From Nocardioides sp. (GTDB taxonomy: Bacteria; Actinomycetota; Actinomycetes; Propionibacteriales; Nocardioidaceae): a DNA stretch of 64,000 bases. The stretch spans positions 1-64,000 of the forward strand of contig PBYI01000042.1 in assembly GCA_002729525.1 (NCBI GenBank). The letters run 5' to 3'. This document shows, in pieces, positions 37,863-46,702 of the stretch; the stretch's first letter is position 1; each line of letters begins with the position of its first letter. A model generated the notes under the pieces. That model saw only the letters and a list, made by a program, of their open reading frames with translations, was not told the origin of the DNA and did no database searches. A program made the translations under genes and the position numbers.

Positions 37863-37899
37863 ACCCGCCCGGCCCGCCTCGTCGGCGGGTCGGGCGGGT
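37863..37899 (-). terminator. Strong hairpin downstream of rtcB
   Basis: 16-bp stem (one G-T wobble) acccgcccggcccgcc / ggcgggtcgggcgggt with 5-nt loop tcgtc. Confidence 0.65.
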
Positions 37900-37911
37900 C
37901 GGGCGGGTGCG

Positions 37912-39093
37912 TCAGTCGCCCTTGACGTTGACGACCTGCCGGAGCACGTGGCGCACCTCGACCAGGTCGGCGGCGTCGGCCATCACCCGGTCGATGTCCT
38001 TGTACGCCGCGGGGATCTCGTCGAGGAACGCGTCGGTGTCGCGGTACTCGATGCCGACCATCGCCTGCTGGAGCTGCTCGCGCGTGAACGCCTTGCGGGC
38101 GGCGGTCCGGCTGTACTCCCGGCCGGCGCCGTGCGGCGCGGAGTTCAGCGCCACCGGGTCGCCCTTGCCGACCACGACGTACGACGCGGTGCCCATCGAC
38201 CCGGGGATCAGCCCGGGCCGCCCGGCCTCGGCGTTGATGGCGCCCTTACGCGAGAGCCACACGTCGCGCCCGAAGTGCCGCTCGCGCTCGGTGTAGTTGT
38301 GGTGGCAGTTGATCCCCTCGGTGCGCACCACGTCGTCGGCCGAGCCGGCGCCCACCCACTCGGCGAACTGGCGGACCACCCGGTCCATCATCTCCTCGCG
38401 GTTGAGCAGCGCGTAGGTCTGCGCCCACTGCATCTCGCGCACGTAGGCGTCGAGCTCGTCGGTGCCGTCGACCAGGTAGGCCAGGTCGCGGTGCGGGAGG
38501 TCGATCCACCAGCGCTCGCACTGCTCCCGGGCGACCGTGATGTGGTGCTGGGCGATCCGGTTGCCCACGCCGCGCGAGCCGGAGTGCAGGAACAGCCAGA
38601 CCCGGTCCTCCTCGTCGACGGTGATCTCGATGAAGTGGTTGCCCGAGCCGAGCGTGCCGAGCTGCAGGTCCCAGCGCTTCGCGTAGTCGCCCGGCTCGAA
38701 GCCGGCGTCCTGGGCGAGCGCCGTCAGCCGCTCCAGCCGCGAGCGGGTGTGCTCACGGCTGATCGTGCGGTTGGCCGCGCCGGCCGAGAGCGGGACGGCC
38801 CGCTCGATGGCCTCGCGGACCGGACGCCGGTCGGCCGGCAGCTGCGCGCGGGGGTACTCGGTGCGGACCGCGATCATGCCGCAGCCGATGTCGACGCCGA
38901 CCGCCGCCGGCACGATCGCGCCGCGCGTCGGGATGACCGAACCGACGGTCGCGCCGAGGCCGAGGTGGGCGTCGGGCATGAGTGCGACGTGCGGGTGCAC
39001 GAACGGCATGCTCGCCGTGGTGACCGCCTGCTCGCGCGTCGTGTCGTCGAGGATCGACGCCCAGCTGAGGAGCGTCGGGGTGATCTTCTCCAT
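37912..39093 (-). CDS. rtcB: RtcB-family RNA ligase
   Basis: MPDAHLGLGATVGSVIPTRGAIVPAAVGVDIGCGMIAV, GTLGSGNHFIEI, LHSGSRGVGN, NCHHNYTERERHFG, RKGAINAEAGRPGLIPGSMGTASYVVVG, SAPHGAGREYSRTAARKAF. Confidence 0.95.
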   Translation of the reverse strand: MEKITPTLLSWASILDDTTREQAVTTASMPFVHPHVALMPDAHLGLGATVGSVIPTRGAIVPAAVGVDIGCGMIAVRTEYPRAQLPADRRPVREAIERAVPLSAGAANRTISREHTRSRLERLTALAQDAGFEPGDYAKRWDLQLGTLGSGNHFIEITVDEEDRVWLFLHSGSRGVGNRIAQHHITVAREQCERWWIDLPHRDLAYLVDGTDELDAYVREMQWAQTYALLNREEMMDRVVRQFAEWVGAGSADDVVRTEGINCHHNYTERERHFGRDVWLSRKGAINAEAGRPGLIPGSMGTASYVVVGKGDPVALNSAPHGAGREYSRTAARKAFTREQLQQAMVGIEYRDTDAFLDEIPAAYKDIDRVMADAADLVEVRHVLRQVVNVKGD

Positions 39094-39236
39094 CGTCCTT
39101 TCCCTGTCGTGTCCCCGCGGGGCCCGCGGGGTGGCCCCGCGGTGGTGCGGAGCGGCGACGAGGCTAGGAGCCCGAAAATCGGTGGTGCACGGGATTTCCG
39201 GTGTGCGGGTGCGGCTCCGGCTGGTCGGCGCCCCGG

Positions 39237-39884
39237 TCAGGCGAGCCGGTCGAGCCAGGGGTGGCCGGGGTGCAGGGCGGCCACGGCGTCGCGCAGCCAG
39301 GAGCGTCGCTCCGCGTCGAGGAGCGGTACGGCGGCCTCGAGGTCGGCGCGGTCCTTCGGCCGGTCGCCCTTGGCCTTCATCAGCAGCTGCACCTCGGCGG
39401 CGAGGTGGGGTACGCCGTCGTACGTCACGACCGCACGGGTGCGAGGCAGCCGGATCGCGTGGTCGCGCTTGCAGACCCACTCCTCGGGCGTGCCGGGGTC
39501 GAGCAGCACGTCGTACTCCCACGGGTCGGTGGCGCTGCGGCGGGTCCAGACCTGTCCGGCGCCGCCGTCGGGCAGCAGTGCGTCGGGGTCGCCGTCCGGG
39601 TCGTCCTCCAGCAGCGGCACCATCGCGCCCGACGAGACTCCCCAGACGTGCAGCCGACCGGCGAGGTGGCGGCGCAGCAGCGGCAGCTCGGACCGGAGCA
39701 CCACCAGGTCGGTGTCCTCGTGCGGGCGGGCGACGCCGGTGAACGCCTCCACGGCCCAGCCGCCGGCGACGGCCCAGGTGCCGGGGTAGTCGCGCATCAG
39801 CACGGCCGCGTCGGCGGGTGTGCGACCGGCCCAGCCGCCGTACAGCGCGGTGAAGGCGTCGTGGTCGAGGTCGTTCACGCCCAT
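39237..39884 (-). CDS. Nucleotidyltransferase-fold protein (aminoglycoside adenylyltransferase-like)
   Basis: WAVAGGWAVEAFTGVARPHEDTDLVVLRSELPLLRRHL (GGWA..HxDxD pattern). Confidence 0.7.
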   Translation of the reverse strand: MGVNDLDHDAFTALYGGWAGRTPADAAVLMRDYPGTWAVAGGWAVEAFTGVARPHEDTDLVVLRSELPLLRRHLAGRLHVWGVSSGAMVPLLEDDPDGDPDALLPDGGAGQVWTRRSATDPWEYDVLLDPGTPEEWVCKRDHAIRLPRTRAVVTYDGVPHLAAEVQLLMKAKGDRPKDRADLEAAVPLLDAERRSWLRDAVAALHPGHPWLDRLA

Positions 39885-39892
39885 GGGTGCCG

Positions 39893-40438
39893 TCAGCCGA
39901 GGTCGCGTGGCGTGACGCTGACGGGGAACGGCTGGTCGGTCGCCCAGGTGTCGTCGGGGCCGACGTCGGTGCGCGGGTAGTCGCCGTCGACGAGGCGGTG
40001 GGCGAGCAGGTGCGGTCCGTCGGGGTCGACGACCCAGTAGTGCGGGACGCCGGCGTCGCGGTACGCCGCGAGCTTCTCGCCGAGGTCGCGGCGGCGGGTG
40101 CTGGGGGAGAGGACCTCGACGACGAGGACGGGTGGAGCCGGGAGGTCGCGGCTGGTGAAGTCGGACAGGCGCGCGACCAGGAGGTCGGGCACGACGACGT
40201 CGCCCGACGGCAGCGCGACGTCGAAGGGCGCGGGCAGCAGGCGCAGGTCGGCCGGGACCGCGGCGTCGAGCAGGCGGAACATCGACGTCACTACCGACTG
40301 GTGCGCGAAGCCCGGTGACGGGCTCACGATGATGCTCCCGCCGAGCAGCTCGTGGCGGCGCCCGTCATCCGGCATCGCGTCCAGGTCGGCGCGCGTCAGC
40401 CGGGGCTCGGTGGAGCGGGCGGCGGTCACGGCTCCCAT
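39893..40438 (-). CDS. Uma2-family (DUF820) putative endonuclease
   Basis: TRADLDAMPDDGRRHELLGGSIIVSPSPGFAHQSVVTSMFRLL, VVVPDLLVARLSDF, PPVLVVEVLSPSTRRRDLGEKLAAYRDAGVPHYWVVDPD. Confidence 0.92.
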   Translation of the reverse strand: MGAVTAARSTEPRLTRADLDAMPDDGRRHELLGGSIIVSPSPGFAHQSVVTSMFRLLDAAVPADLRLLPAPFDVALPSGDVVVPDLLVARLSDFTSRDLPAPPVLVVEVLSPSTRRRDLGEKLAAYRDAGVPHYWVVDPDGPHLLAHRLVDGDYPRTDVGPDDTWATDQPFPVSVTPRDLG

Positions 40439-40518
40439 GGTGCCTCACCTCTCGACGTCGGGGCATGCCTCGATCGTCGTCGGCTGGCCGGTCGGACGCG
40501 ACCGGCTCTCCACAGGCG

Positions 40519-42168
40519 TCAGGCCGAGAGGCCGCCCAGCTCCTCGGCGTCGACGATCCGGTAGGCGTACCCCTGCTCGGCGAGGAACCGCTGGCGGTTC
40601 TGCGCGAAGTCGGCGTCGACGGTGTCGCGGGAGACGACGGTGTAGAAGTGCGCGGACTTCCCCTCCGACTTCGGCCGCAGCAGCCGGCCGAGGCGCTGGG
40701 CCTCCTCCTGGCGCGAGCCGAACGAGCCCGAGACCTGGATGGCCACCTCGGCGGACGGCAGGTCGATGGAGAAGTTGGCGACCTTGGAGACGACCAGCAG
40801 GCCGATCTCTCCTGAGCGGAACGCGTCGAAGAGGCGCTGGCGCTCCTTCACGCTCGTGTCGCCCTTGATGACTGGTGCGTCGAGCTTCGCGGCCAGCTCG
40901 TCGAGCTGCTCGATGTACTGCCCGATCACCAGCGTCGGCTGCCCGGCGTGCCGGTCGACGAGGTCGCGCACGACCTTCACCTTCTGCGGCGTGCACGCCG
41001 CGAGCCGGTAGCGCTCCTCCGGCTCCGCGGTGGCGTAGACGAGGCGGTCGGAGTCGGGCAAGGTCACCCGCACCTCGACGCAGTCGGCGGGCGCGATGTA
41101 GCCCTGGGACTCGATGTCCTTCCACGGGGCGTCGTACCGCTTGGGGCCGATGAGGGAGAACACGTCGCCCTCGCGGCCGTCCTCGCGCACCAGGGTGGCG
41201 GTGAGGCCGATGCGGCGGCGGGCCTGGAGGTCGGCGGTCATCCGGAAGATCGGCGCGGGGAGCAGGTGCACCTCGTCGTACACGATGAGGCCCCAGTCGC
41301 GGGCGTTCAGCAGGTCGAGGTGCGGGTAGGCGCCCTTCCGGCGGGTCGTCAGCACCTGGTACGTCGCGATGGTGACGGGCCGGACCTCCTTGACCGCACC
41401 GGAGTACTCGCCGATCTCGTCCTCGGTGAGGCTCGTGCGACGGACCAGCTCGTCCTTCCACTGCCGCGCGCTGACGGTGTTGGTGACGAGGATCAGCGTC
41501 GTCGCCTGGGCGTGCGCCATCGCGGCCGCCCCGACGAGCGTCTTGCCGGCCCCGCAGGGGAGCACCACGACGCCCGAGCCGCCGTGCCAGAACGACTCCG
41601 CGGCCTCGCGCTGGTAGGAGCGCAGCTGCCACTCGGTCTCGTCGAGCGCGATCGCGTGCGCCTCGCCGTCGACGTACCCGGCGTAGTCCTCGGCCGGCCA
41701 GCCGATCTTCAGCAGCGCCTGCTTGAGGTTGCCGCGCTCGGACGGGTGCACGGCCACCGTGTCGGCGTCGATGCGGTCGCCGAGCATGCCCTGCACCTTC
41801 TTGGCGCGCAGCACCTCCTCCAGCACCGGCCGGTCGTTCGTGGTGAGGACGAGCCCGTGCGTGGGGTGCTTGTCGAGGCGCAGGCGGCCGTAGCGGGCCA
41901 TCGTCTCCGCGACGTCGACCAGGAGTGCGTGCGGCACCGGGTAGCGGCTGAAGGTGAGCAGGGTGTCGACGACCTGCTCGGCGTCGTGCCCCGCGGCGCG
42001 GGCGTTCCACAGGCCGAGCGGGGTCAGCCGGTAGGTGTGCACGTGCTCGGGCGAGCGCTCGAGCTCGGCGAACGGCGCGATCGCCTTGCGGCAGTCGTCG
42101 GCGGCGTCGTGGTCGATCTCGAGCAGGAGCGTCTTGTCCGACTGGACGATGAGGGGGCCGTCGGTCAC
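40519..42168 (-). CDS. XPB/ERCC3-type DEAD/DEAH DNA repair helicase
   Basis: VVLPCGAGKTLVGAAAM (Walker A), LIVYDEVHLLPAPIF (DEVH), GLTATLVREDGREGDVFSLIGPKRY, SGSFGSRQEEAQRLGRLLRPK; GTG start at 42168 with -10 TACAGT 6 nt upstream. Confidence 0.93.
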   Translation of the reverse strand: MTDGPLIVQSDKTLLLEIDHDAADDCRKAIAPFAELERSPEHVHTYRLTPLGLWNARAAGHDAEQVVDTLLTFSRYPVPHALLVDVAETMARYGRLRLDKHPTHGLVLTTNDRPVLEEVLRAKKVQGMLGDRIDADTVAVHPSERGNLKQALLKIGWPAEDYAGYVDGEAHAIALDETEWQLRSYQREAAESFWHGGSGVVVLPCGAGKTLVGAAAMAHAQATTLILVTNTVSARQWKDELVRRTSLTEDEIGEYSGAVKEVRPVTIATYQVLTTRRKGAYPHLDLLNARDWGLIVYDEVHLLPAPIFRMTADLQARRRIGLTATLVREDGREGDVFSLIGPKRYDAPWKDIESQGYIAPADCVEVRVTLPDSDRLVYATAEPEERYRLAACTPQKVKVVRDLVDRHAGQPTLVIGQYIEQLDELAAKLDAPVIKGDTSVKERQRLFDAFRSGEIGLLVVSKVANFSIDLPSAEVAIQVSGSFGSRQEEAQRLGRLLRPKSEGKSAHFYTVVSRDTVDADFAQNRQRFLAEQGYAYRIVDAEELGGLSA

Positions 42169-42209
42169 CGGTCCACTGTACGGAGGGGGTGCGTGTCTGC
42201 GTCGGTCGG

Positions 42210-42298
42210 CAGTTTCACCGGCCGGCCGGTGAAACTGATCCTCGTCGTACAAAACTTCGTACGACGAGCGACACATTCACCGGCCGGCCGGTGAAACT
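42210..42298. repeat. Triple-hairpin element: two TTCACCGGCCGGCCGGTGAA palindromes flanking a CTCGTCGTAC-N8-GTACGACGAG hairpin
   Basis: 28-bp perfect palindrome 42210-42237; 10-bp stem 42241-42250/42259-42268 with loop aaaacttc; 20-bp perfect palindrome 42276-42295; intergenic between two minus-strand genes. Confidence 0.9.
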
Positions 42299-42325
42299 GC
42301 GCCGAAGGGGCCTGCGCCGAGCCGC

Positions 42326-44617
42326 CTACCCCTCCACCACCCGCACCGACCGGATCCGGTGCACCGCGAAGGACCGCTCGTCGTCGCTGCGGTGGTCGTG
42401 GGCGCGCAGCGAGCCGTCGGCCACCCCGAGCGGGTCAACCATCCGGTCGGCGACGGTGCCGTGGGCGTCGACGTACCCGATGACGACGGTCGTGCCGGTC
42501 TCGACGGCCTCGCGGAGCGCGGTGAGCGCGCCGGACGGGGTGAGCGCCGGACCGCCCGACGAGGAGGCCGAAGCGGCCGACGGACGCGACGTGGCCGCCC
42601 GGTCACCGGCGCGCACGGCGGTGACGACCTGCGCGACCCGGGCGGTGTCGGAGGCGGCGGCAGCCCCCAGCGGACGCCGCTCGCGCGGGGTGCGGGCGCG
42701 CAGCGCGTCGGGCCGCACCACCTGCACGGTGCCGTCGGCGGCCTCCAGCACCGGGGCCGAGCCGAGCTCGCGGAGCCGGTCGAGCAGCACGTCGACCGGC
42801 ACGGTGCTGACGAGCACCGTAGGCGCGATCCGGCGCAGCCCCAGCGAGCCCGCCCGCGGGTGGTGCAGCAGCTCCGACAGCGCGGTCTCGTCGTCGGCGC
42901 GCAGGAACGCCTCGGCCGCGCCGATCCGCACGGTGCCGTAGGTGCGCACCGCGTCGTCGACGAGGTAGGTCAGCGGCTGCGGCACGGGAGTGCGCGAGAC
43001 CGAGGCGAGGAAGGCGTGCACCTCCGCACCCGACCAGCCGACGTCGAGCGCGCGGCGTACGGAGGAGCTGGAGAAGCGGTACGTCGTCGCACCGCCGCGC
43101 GACTCCACGTCGGCGACGAGCGCGAGACGGCGGGCCAGCCCGGCCTCGAGCGGACCGGGCGCGACCGCCGTCAGGTCGGCCTGCACCAGCACGTGGTCGA
43201 CCGGCTCGGGCAGCAGCGGCGCGAGCACGGCGACGGCGTCGTCGCCGGCGAGCAGCGCGCGGGTGGCCGCGGGGGCGCCGTCCAGCCCGAGCACCCCGAG
43301 CAGCCCGGCCTCCCGGACGGTCCACGCGACGTGGTCGGCCCGTGACGCCGGCCGGCGGGGCCGGTGCCAGGCGACGTGGTCGACCAGCGACGGCAGCCCG
43401 GTGCCGGCAGCGAGGACCTCGCCGGCCGGCAGGCGGGAGAGCGCCTCGAGCACGTCGTGCCGGGTCTCGACGATCCACGGCGACCCCAGCTCGGGCACGA
43501 GCGGGTTGAGGCCCTTGCCGCTCTGGTCGCGACTGCCGACCAGAGCCGGGAGCCGGGGCATGTCGAGCCACGCCCGCACCAGCCGCAGCCAGCGCTCGGC
43601 GGGCGGCGCGTCGGTCCAGGCGTCGAAGGCGTCGGTCGGCACCCACACCGGATCGCCCTCGGCGTCGGCGCGGCTGCCGAGCAGACCGGCCGCGGAGGCG
43701 ACCTCGACCAGCAGGGCCGCCACCGGCTCGTCGACCTGGAGCAGGGTCGCTGCCGCCTTGAGGTCGCGGACGCCGAGCCCGCCGCTGCGCAGCACGCCCG
43801 GCGGGTCGGTGCCCCACAGCTCCAGCAGCAGCTCGACGTGGCGGACGGCCTCGAAGGCCGCCCCGGACGCGGCGGAGTCGACCAGCCGCGCTCCCCGCTC
43901 GGCGGTCGCGACCTCCGGCACCGCGTCGACGGCGTCGTACGTCGTGCGCCCGCCGCGCAGCGCGAGCCCGACCTCGCCGGGCGCGTGCACGCGCGAGCCT
44001 GACCCGCGCGGCACCAGCAGGCGGCGGGCCAGGAGCTCCTCGGCGGGCGTGCTCGCCTCCTCGGGCAGCAGCGTGTGCCGCGACCCGGCGGTCGTGGCCT
44101 CGCCGCCCTCGGAGACCACGTGCTCGAGCATCGCCCGGGCGCGCGGGGACAGCTCGGCGACGCGCTGCTCCACCAGGTCGGCCGGCGGCGGCTCGGGGGA
44201 CCGGGGCTGGAGCCCGCTCACGCCGGGGCCGGTGCCCATCGCGTCGGCGACCCCGGTCAGCGGTCGGAGCCCGGCGACGGCGTGCCAGGCGAGCGCGAGG
44301 TCCTCCAACCGGTCCAGGGCGGCGTCGACGGCGGCGGGCTCGGCGTGCACGATGGTCCGCACGTCCTCGGCGGTGGTTTGACCGGCCACCACGAGGGCAT
44401 CAAGCACCGACAGCTCCAGCAGGGTCAAGGTGTCGAGCGCGCGCGAGATCGACGCTCGCACGGCGGCCCGGGAGGCCAGGTGACCGACGTCGTGGGGGGC
44501 AGGTGTGGTGAGGTCGAGCCGGGCGGCGAGCAGCCGCGCGAGGCGGTCGTCGGACCACGCGCGCAGCTGGTCGGCGAGCGAGCGGAACCCCGCGTCGTCC
44601 CTGGACGTCGACACCAC
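42326..44617 (-). CDS. Helicase C-terminal-associated domain protein (XPB-neighbour type)
   Basis: 763-aa ORF; C-terminal VVIGYVDAHGTVADRMVDPLGVADGSLRAHDHRSDDERSFAVHRIRSVRVVEG WYL-like segment; GTG 44617 with -10 TAGCGT 7 nt upstream. Confidence 0.8.
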   Translation of the reverse strand: MVSTSRDDAGFRSLADQLRAWSDDRLARLLAARLDLTTPAPHDVGHLASRAAVRASISRALDTLTLLELSVLDALVVAGQTTAEDVRTIVHAEPAAVDAALDRLEDLALAWHAVAGLRPLTGVADAMGTGPGVSGLQPRSPEPPPADLVEQRVAELSPRARAMLEHVVSEGGEATTAGSRHTLLPEEASTPAEELLARRLLVPRGSGSRVHAPGEVGLALRGGRTTYDAVDAVPEVATAERGARLVDSAASGAAFEAVRHVELLLELWGTDPPGVLRSGGLGVRDLKAAATLLQVDEPVAALLVEVASAAGLLGSRADAEGDPVWVPTDAFDAWTDAPPAERWLRLVRAWLDMPRLPALVGSRDQSGKGLNPLVPELGSPWIVETRHDVLEALSRLPAGEVLAAGTGLPSLVDHVAWHRPRRPASRADHVAWTVREAGLLGVLGLDGAPAATRALLAGDDAVAVLAPLLPEPVDHVLVQADLTAVAPGPLEAGLARRLALVADVESRGGATTYRFSSSSVRRALDVGWSGAEVHAFLASVSRTPVPQPLTYLVDDAVRTYGTVRIGAAEAFLRADDETALSELLHHPRAGSLGLRRIAPTVLVSTVPVDVLLDRLRELGSAPVLEAADGTVQVVRPDALRARTPRERRPLGAAAASDTARVAQVVTAVRAGDRAATSRPSAASASSSGGPALTPSGALTALREAVETGTTVVIGYVDAHGTVADRMVDPLGVADGSLRAHDHRSDDERSFAVHRIRSVRVVEG

Positions 44618-44677
44618 CCGCCCCACGCTACTGAGGTCGGCCGACACGCATCGCAGAGGCGTCGAGGAAGGATCCGC

Positions 44678-45496
44678 ATGACCCGCGTCGAGCTGCACCA
44701 CGGCGCCTCCACCGACGTCGGCAAGGTCCGCGAGGTCAACGAGGACTCCTACCTCGTGGCGCCGCCCGTCTTCGCCGTCGCCGACGGCATGGGCGGCCAC
44801 GACCGCGGCGACGTCGCCAGCCGGATCGTCGTCGAGGAGTTCGCCGGCCTCGCCGAGCGCGGCTACGACCCCACCCGGGGCGCGGAGGAGGTCGCGCAGG
44901 TGCTGCGCCACGCGCAGGAGCGCGTCGCGGCGTACGACGACGAGCAGCGCGCCGCGGGCGCCCGCGACTTCGCGGCGGGGACGACCGCCGTCGCCGCGCT
45001 GCTGGTCGAGCAGTCCGGCGAGCCGCGCTGGCTGCTGGCCAACCTCGGAGACTCCCGCGCCTACGTCTACGCCGGCGGAGCGCTCGACCAGGTGAGCGTC
45101 GACCACAGCCTCGTCCAAGAGCTCGTCGACTCCGGTGCCATCACGCCCGACGACGCCCTGGTCCATCCCGAGCGCCACGTGATCACCCGCGCACTCGGCG
45201 GACGCGGCAGTGCGGAGGCCGACTTCTTCGTGCTCCCGCTCTCGGCCGCCGAACGGCTGCTGCTGTGCAGCGACGGCGTCAGCGGCATGGTCGACGACGC
45301 CACCATCGCCCGGGTCCTGGCCGAGACCACCGACCCCCGCGACGCCGCCGACCGGCTGGTCGCCGCCGCCCTCGAGGCGGGCGGCCACGACAACGCGACG
45401 GCCGTCGTCGTCGATGTGGTGGGATTGATCGACGACGCCCACGACTCTGACGGCGACCGTCGGAGCCTCGAGCAGAAGCTGGGAGCCCTGCCGTGA
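44678..45496 (+). CDS. PP2C-family protein serine/threonine phosphatase
   Basis: GKVREVNEDSYLVAPPVFAVADGMGGHDRGDVAS, NLGDSRAYVYAGGALDQVSVDHS, LLLCSDGVSGMVDD, GGHDNATAVVVDV. Confidence 0.94.
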   Translation: MTRVELHHGASTDVGKVREVNEDSYLVAPPVFAVADGMGGHDRGDVASRIVVEEFAGLAERGYDPTRGAEEVAQVLRHAQERVAAYDDEQRAAGARDFAAGTTAVAALLVEQSGEPRWLLANLGDSRAYVYAGGALDQVSVDHSLVQELVDSGAITPDDALVHPERHVITRALGGRGSAEADFFVLPLSAAERLLLCSDGVSGMVDDATIARVLAETTDPRDAADRLVAAALEAGGHDNATAVVVDVVGLIDDAHDSDGDRRSLEQKLGALP

Positions 45497-46680
45497 CCGA
45501 GCCCGTTCTGGACCGCTGGACCCTCACGAGCGGCGGCTGGTGCTGCGTGCTCGGGAGCGACGTCCTCGTGATGCTGCCCGCCGACCAGCGCGACCGGGCG
45601 GTCGCCCTGTGGTCCGCCGTCGACGAGGGTGCGCCGCTGCCGCGGCTGCTCGACCTGCTCCTGGCCGACGGTCTGGCCGCGCTCGACGACCTGGTCGTCG
45701 TCGCGACGGGCGGGTCGGTCACCACCGCCGTCGTCCGGGGCGCGACCGCCCGGGTCGAGCTCGCGACGCCCGACGGCCCCGTCGAGGTCACCGGTACCGG
45801 CGCCCGCACCTGGGTCGAGCGGACGGTCACCGACGTCACCGGGGGGCGCGTGACGACCGGTGACGACGACGGCGACACCTTCACGCTGCCGGCCGGTCTG
45901 GTGCGTGCGGCCGGTGCCACCTGGGGCGACGCCGCGGCACCCGTCGTCGACGACGGGCCGGCGGACGCCGCGGCGCCCGCGTTGCCGGTGGCGGCACCGG
46001 CCGCCCCCGCGCTGCCGGGTGAGCCGGAGCCTCCGGAGCCCTCCCCGCTGGACGTCGACGACGAGACCTCCGACCAGCCGACGCCGGGCTACGAGCCCGA
46101 GCCCACTCCCGAGTCCACTCCCGAGCCCGAGATGGCGGACGAGCCCCTCGACGCGCCCGAGCCCGCCGACGAGGAGCCGGAGCTGCTCGCCCCGGCCCCG
46201 CCGGCGGCCCCGGCGATGGCGCCGCCGATGGGAGCACCGACCCCCGGTCTGCCGCCGCCTCCGGCCCCGCCGGCCCCGGTCGACCCGGCAGCCGCGGCGC
46301 CTGCACCCGACCACGACCACGACGGTCGCGCCGAGGCGCCCGCCCACCGCTGGCGGGTCGCCTTCGACACCGGCCAGGACCTCGTGGTCGAGGGGATGAC
46401 CCTCGTCGGCCGTGACCCGGAGCCGCGCCCGGGTGAGCCGGTGCGTCACGTGGTGCCGCTGGGCAGCGACGACATGTCCCTGTCGAAGACCCATGCGCAG
46501 TTCCAGGTCGTCCCGGACGGTGCGCTGGTCGTGATGGACCGCGGCTCGACCAACGGCACAGTCGTGCTGCGCCAGGGCGTCGCCCGGTCGCTCACCGCCG
46601 GCCGCCCCGCGACGCTCGTCGACGGCGACGTCGTCCGGTTCGGCGACCGCACCATGACGGTGCGCCGCGAGCCGGTCTGA
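45493..46680 (+). CDS. FHA domain-containing protein
   Basis: C-terminal GMTLVGRDPEPRPGEPVRHVVPLGSDDMSLSKTHAQFQVVPDGALVVMDRGSTNGTVV; Pro/Glu-rich linker; overlaps PP2C stop. Confidence 0.9.
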   Translation: MTEPVLDRWTLTSGGWCCVLGSDVLVMLPADQRDRAVALWSAVDEGAPLPRLLDLLLADGLAALDDLVVVATGGSVTTAVVRGATARVELATPDGPVEVTGTGARTWVERTVTDVTGGRVTTGDDDGDTFTLPAGLVRAAGATWGDAAAPVVDDGPADAAAPALPVAAPAAPALPGEPEPPEPSPLDVDDETSDQPTPGYEPEPTPESTPEPEMADEPLDAPEPADEEPELLAPAPPAAPAMAPPMGAPTPGLPPPPAPPAPVDPAAAAPAPDHDHDGRAEAPAHRWRVAFDTGQDLVVEGMTLVGRDPEPRPGEPVRHVVPLGSDDMSLSKTHAQFQVVPDGALVVMDRGSTNGTVVLRQGVARSLTAGRPATLVDGDVVRFGDRTMTVRREPV

Positions 46681-46702
46681 CTGGGCTCGAGGGTGCGCGT
46701 GG

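Noticed and set aside
39237-39884. Antibiotic resistance (aminoglycoside adenylyltransferase) call
   Set aside because: Only the nucleotidyltransferase-fold motif supports it; no evidence for drug modification, so kept as a generic nucleotidyltransferase-fold protein.
44618-45442. N-terminal extension of the 42326 ORF to 45442
   Set aside because: Overlaps the PP2C gene on the other strand and is low complexity; GTG 44617 with an adjacent -10 is the better start.
46091-46135. PEPTPESTPEPE repeat in FHA protein
   Set aside because: Ordinary Pro/Glu-rich linker between domains.
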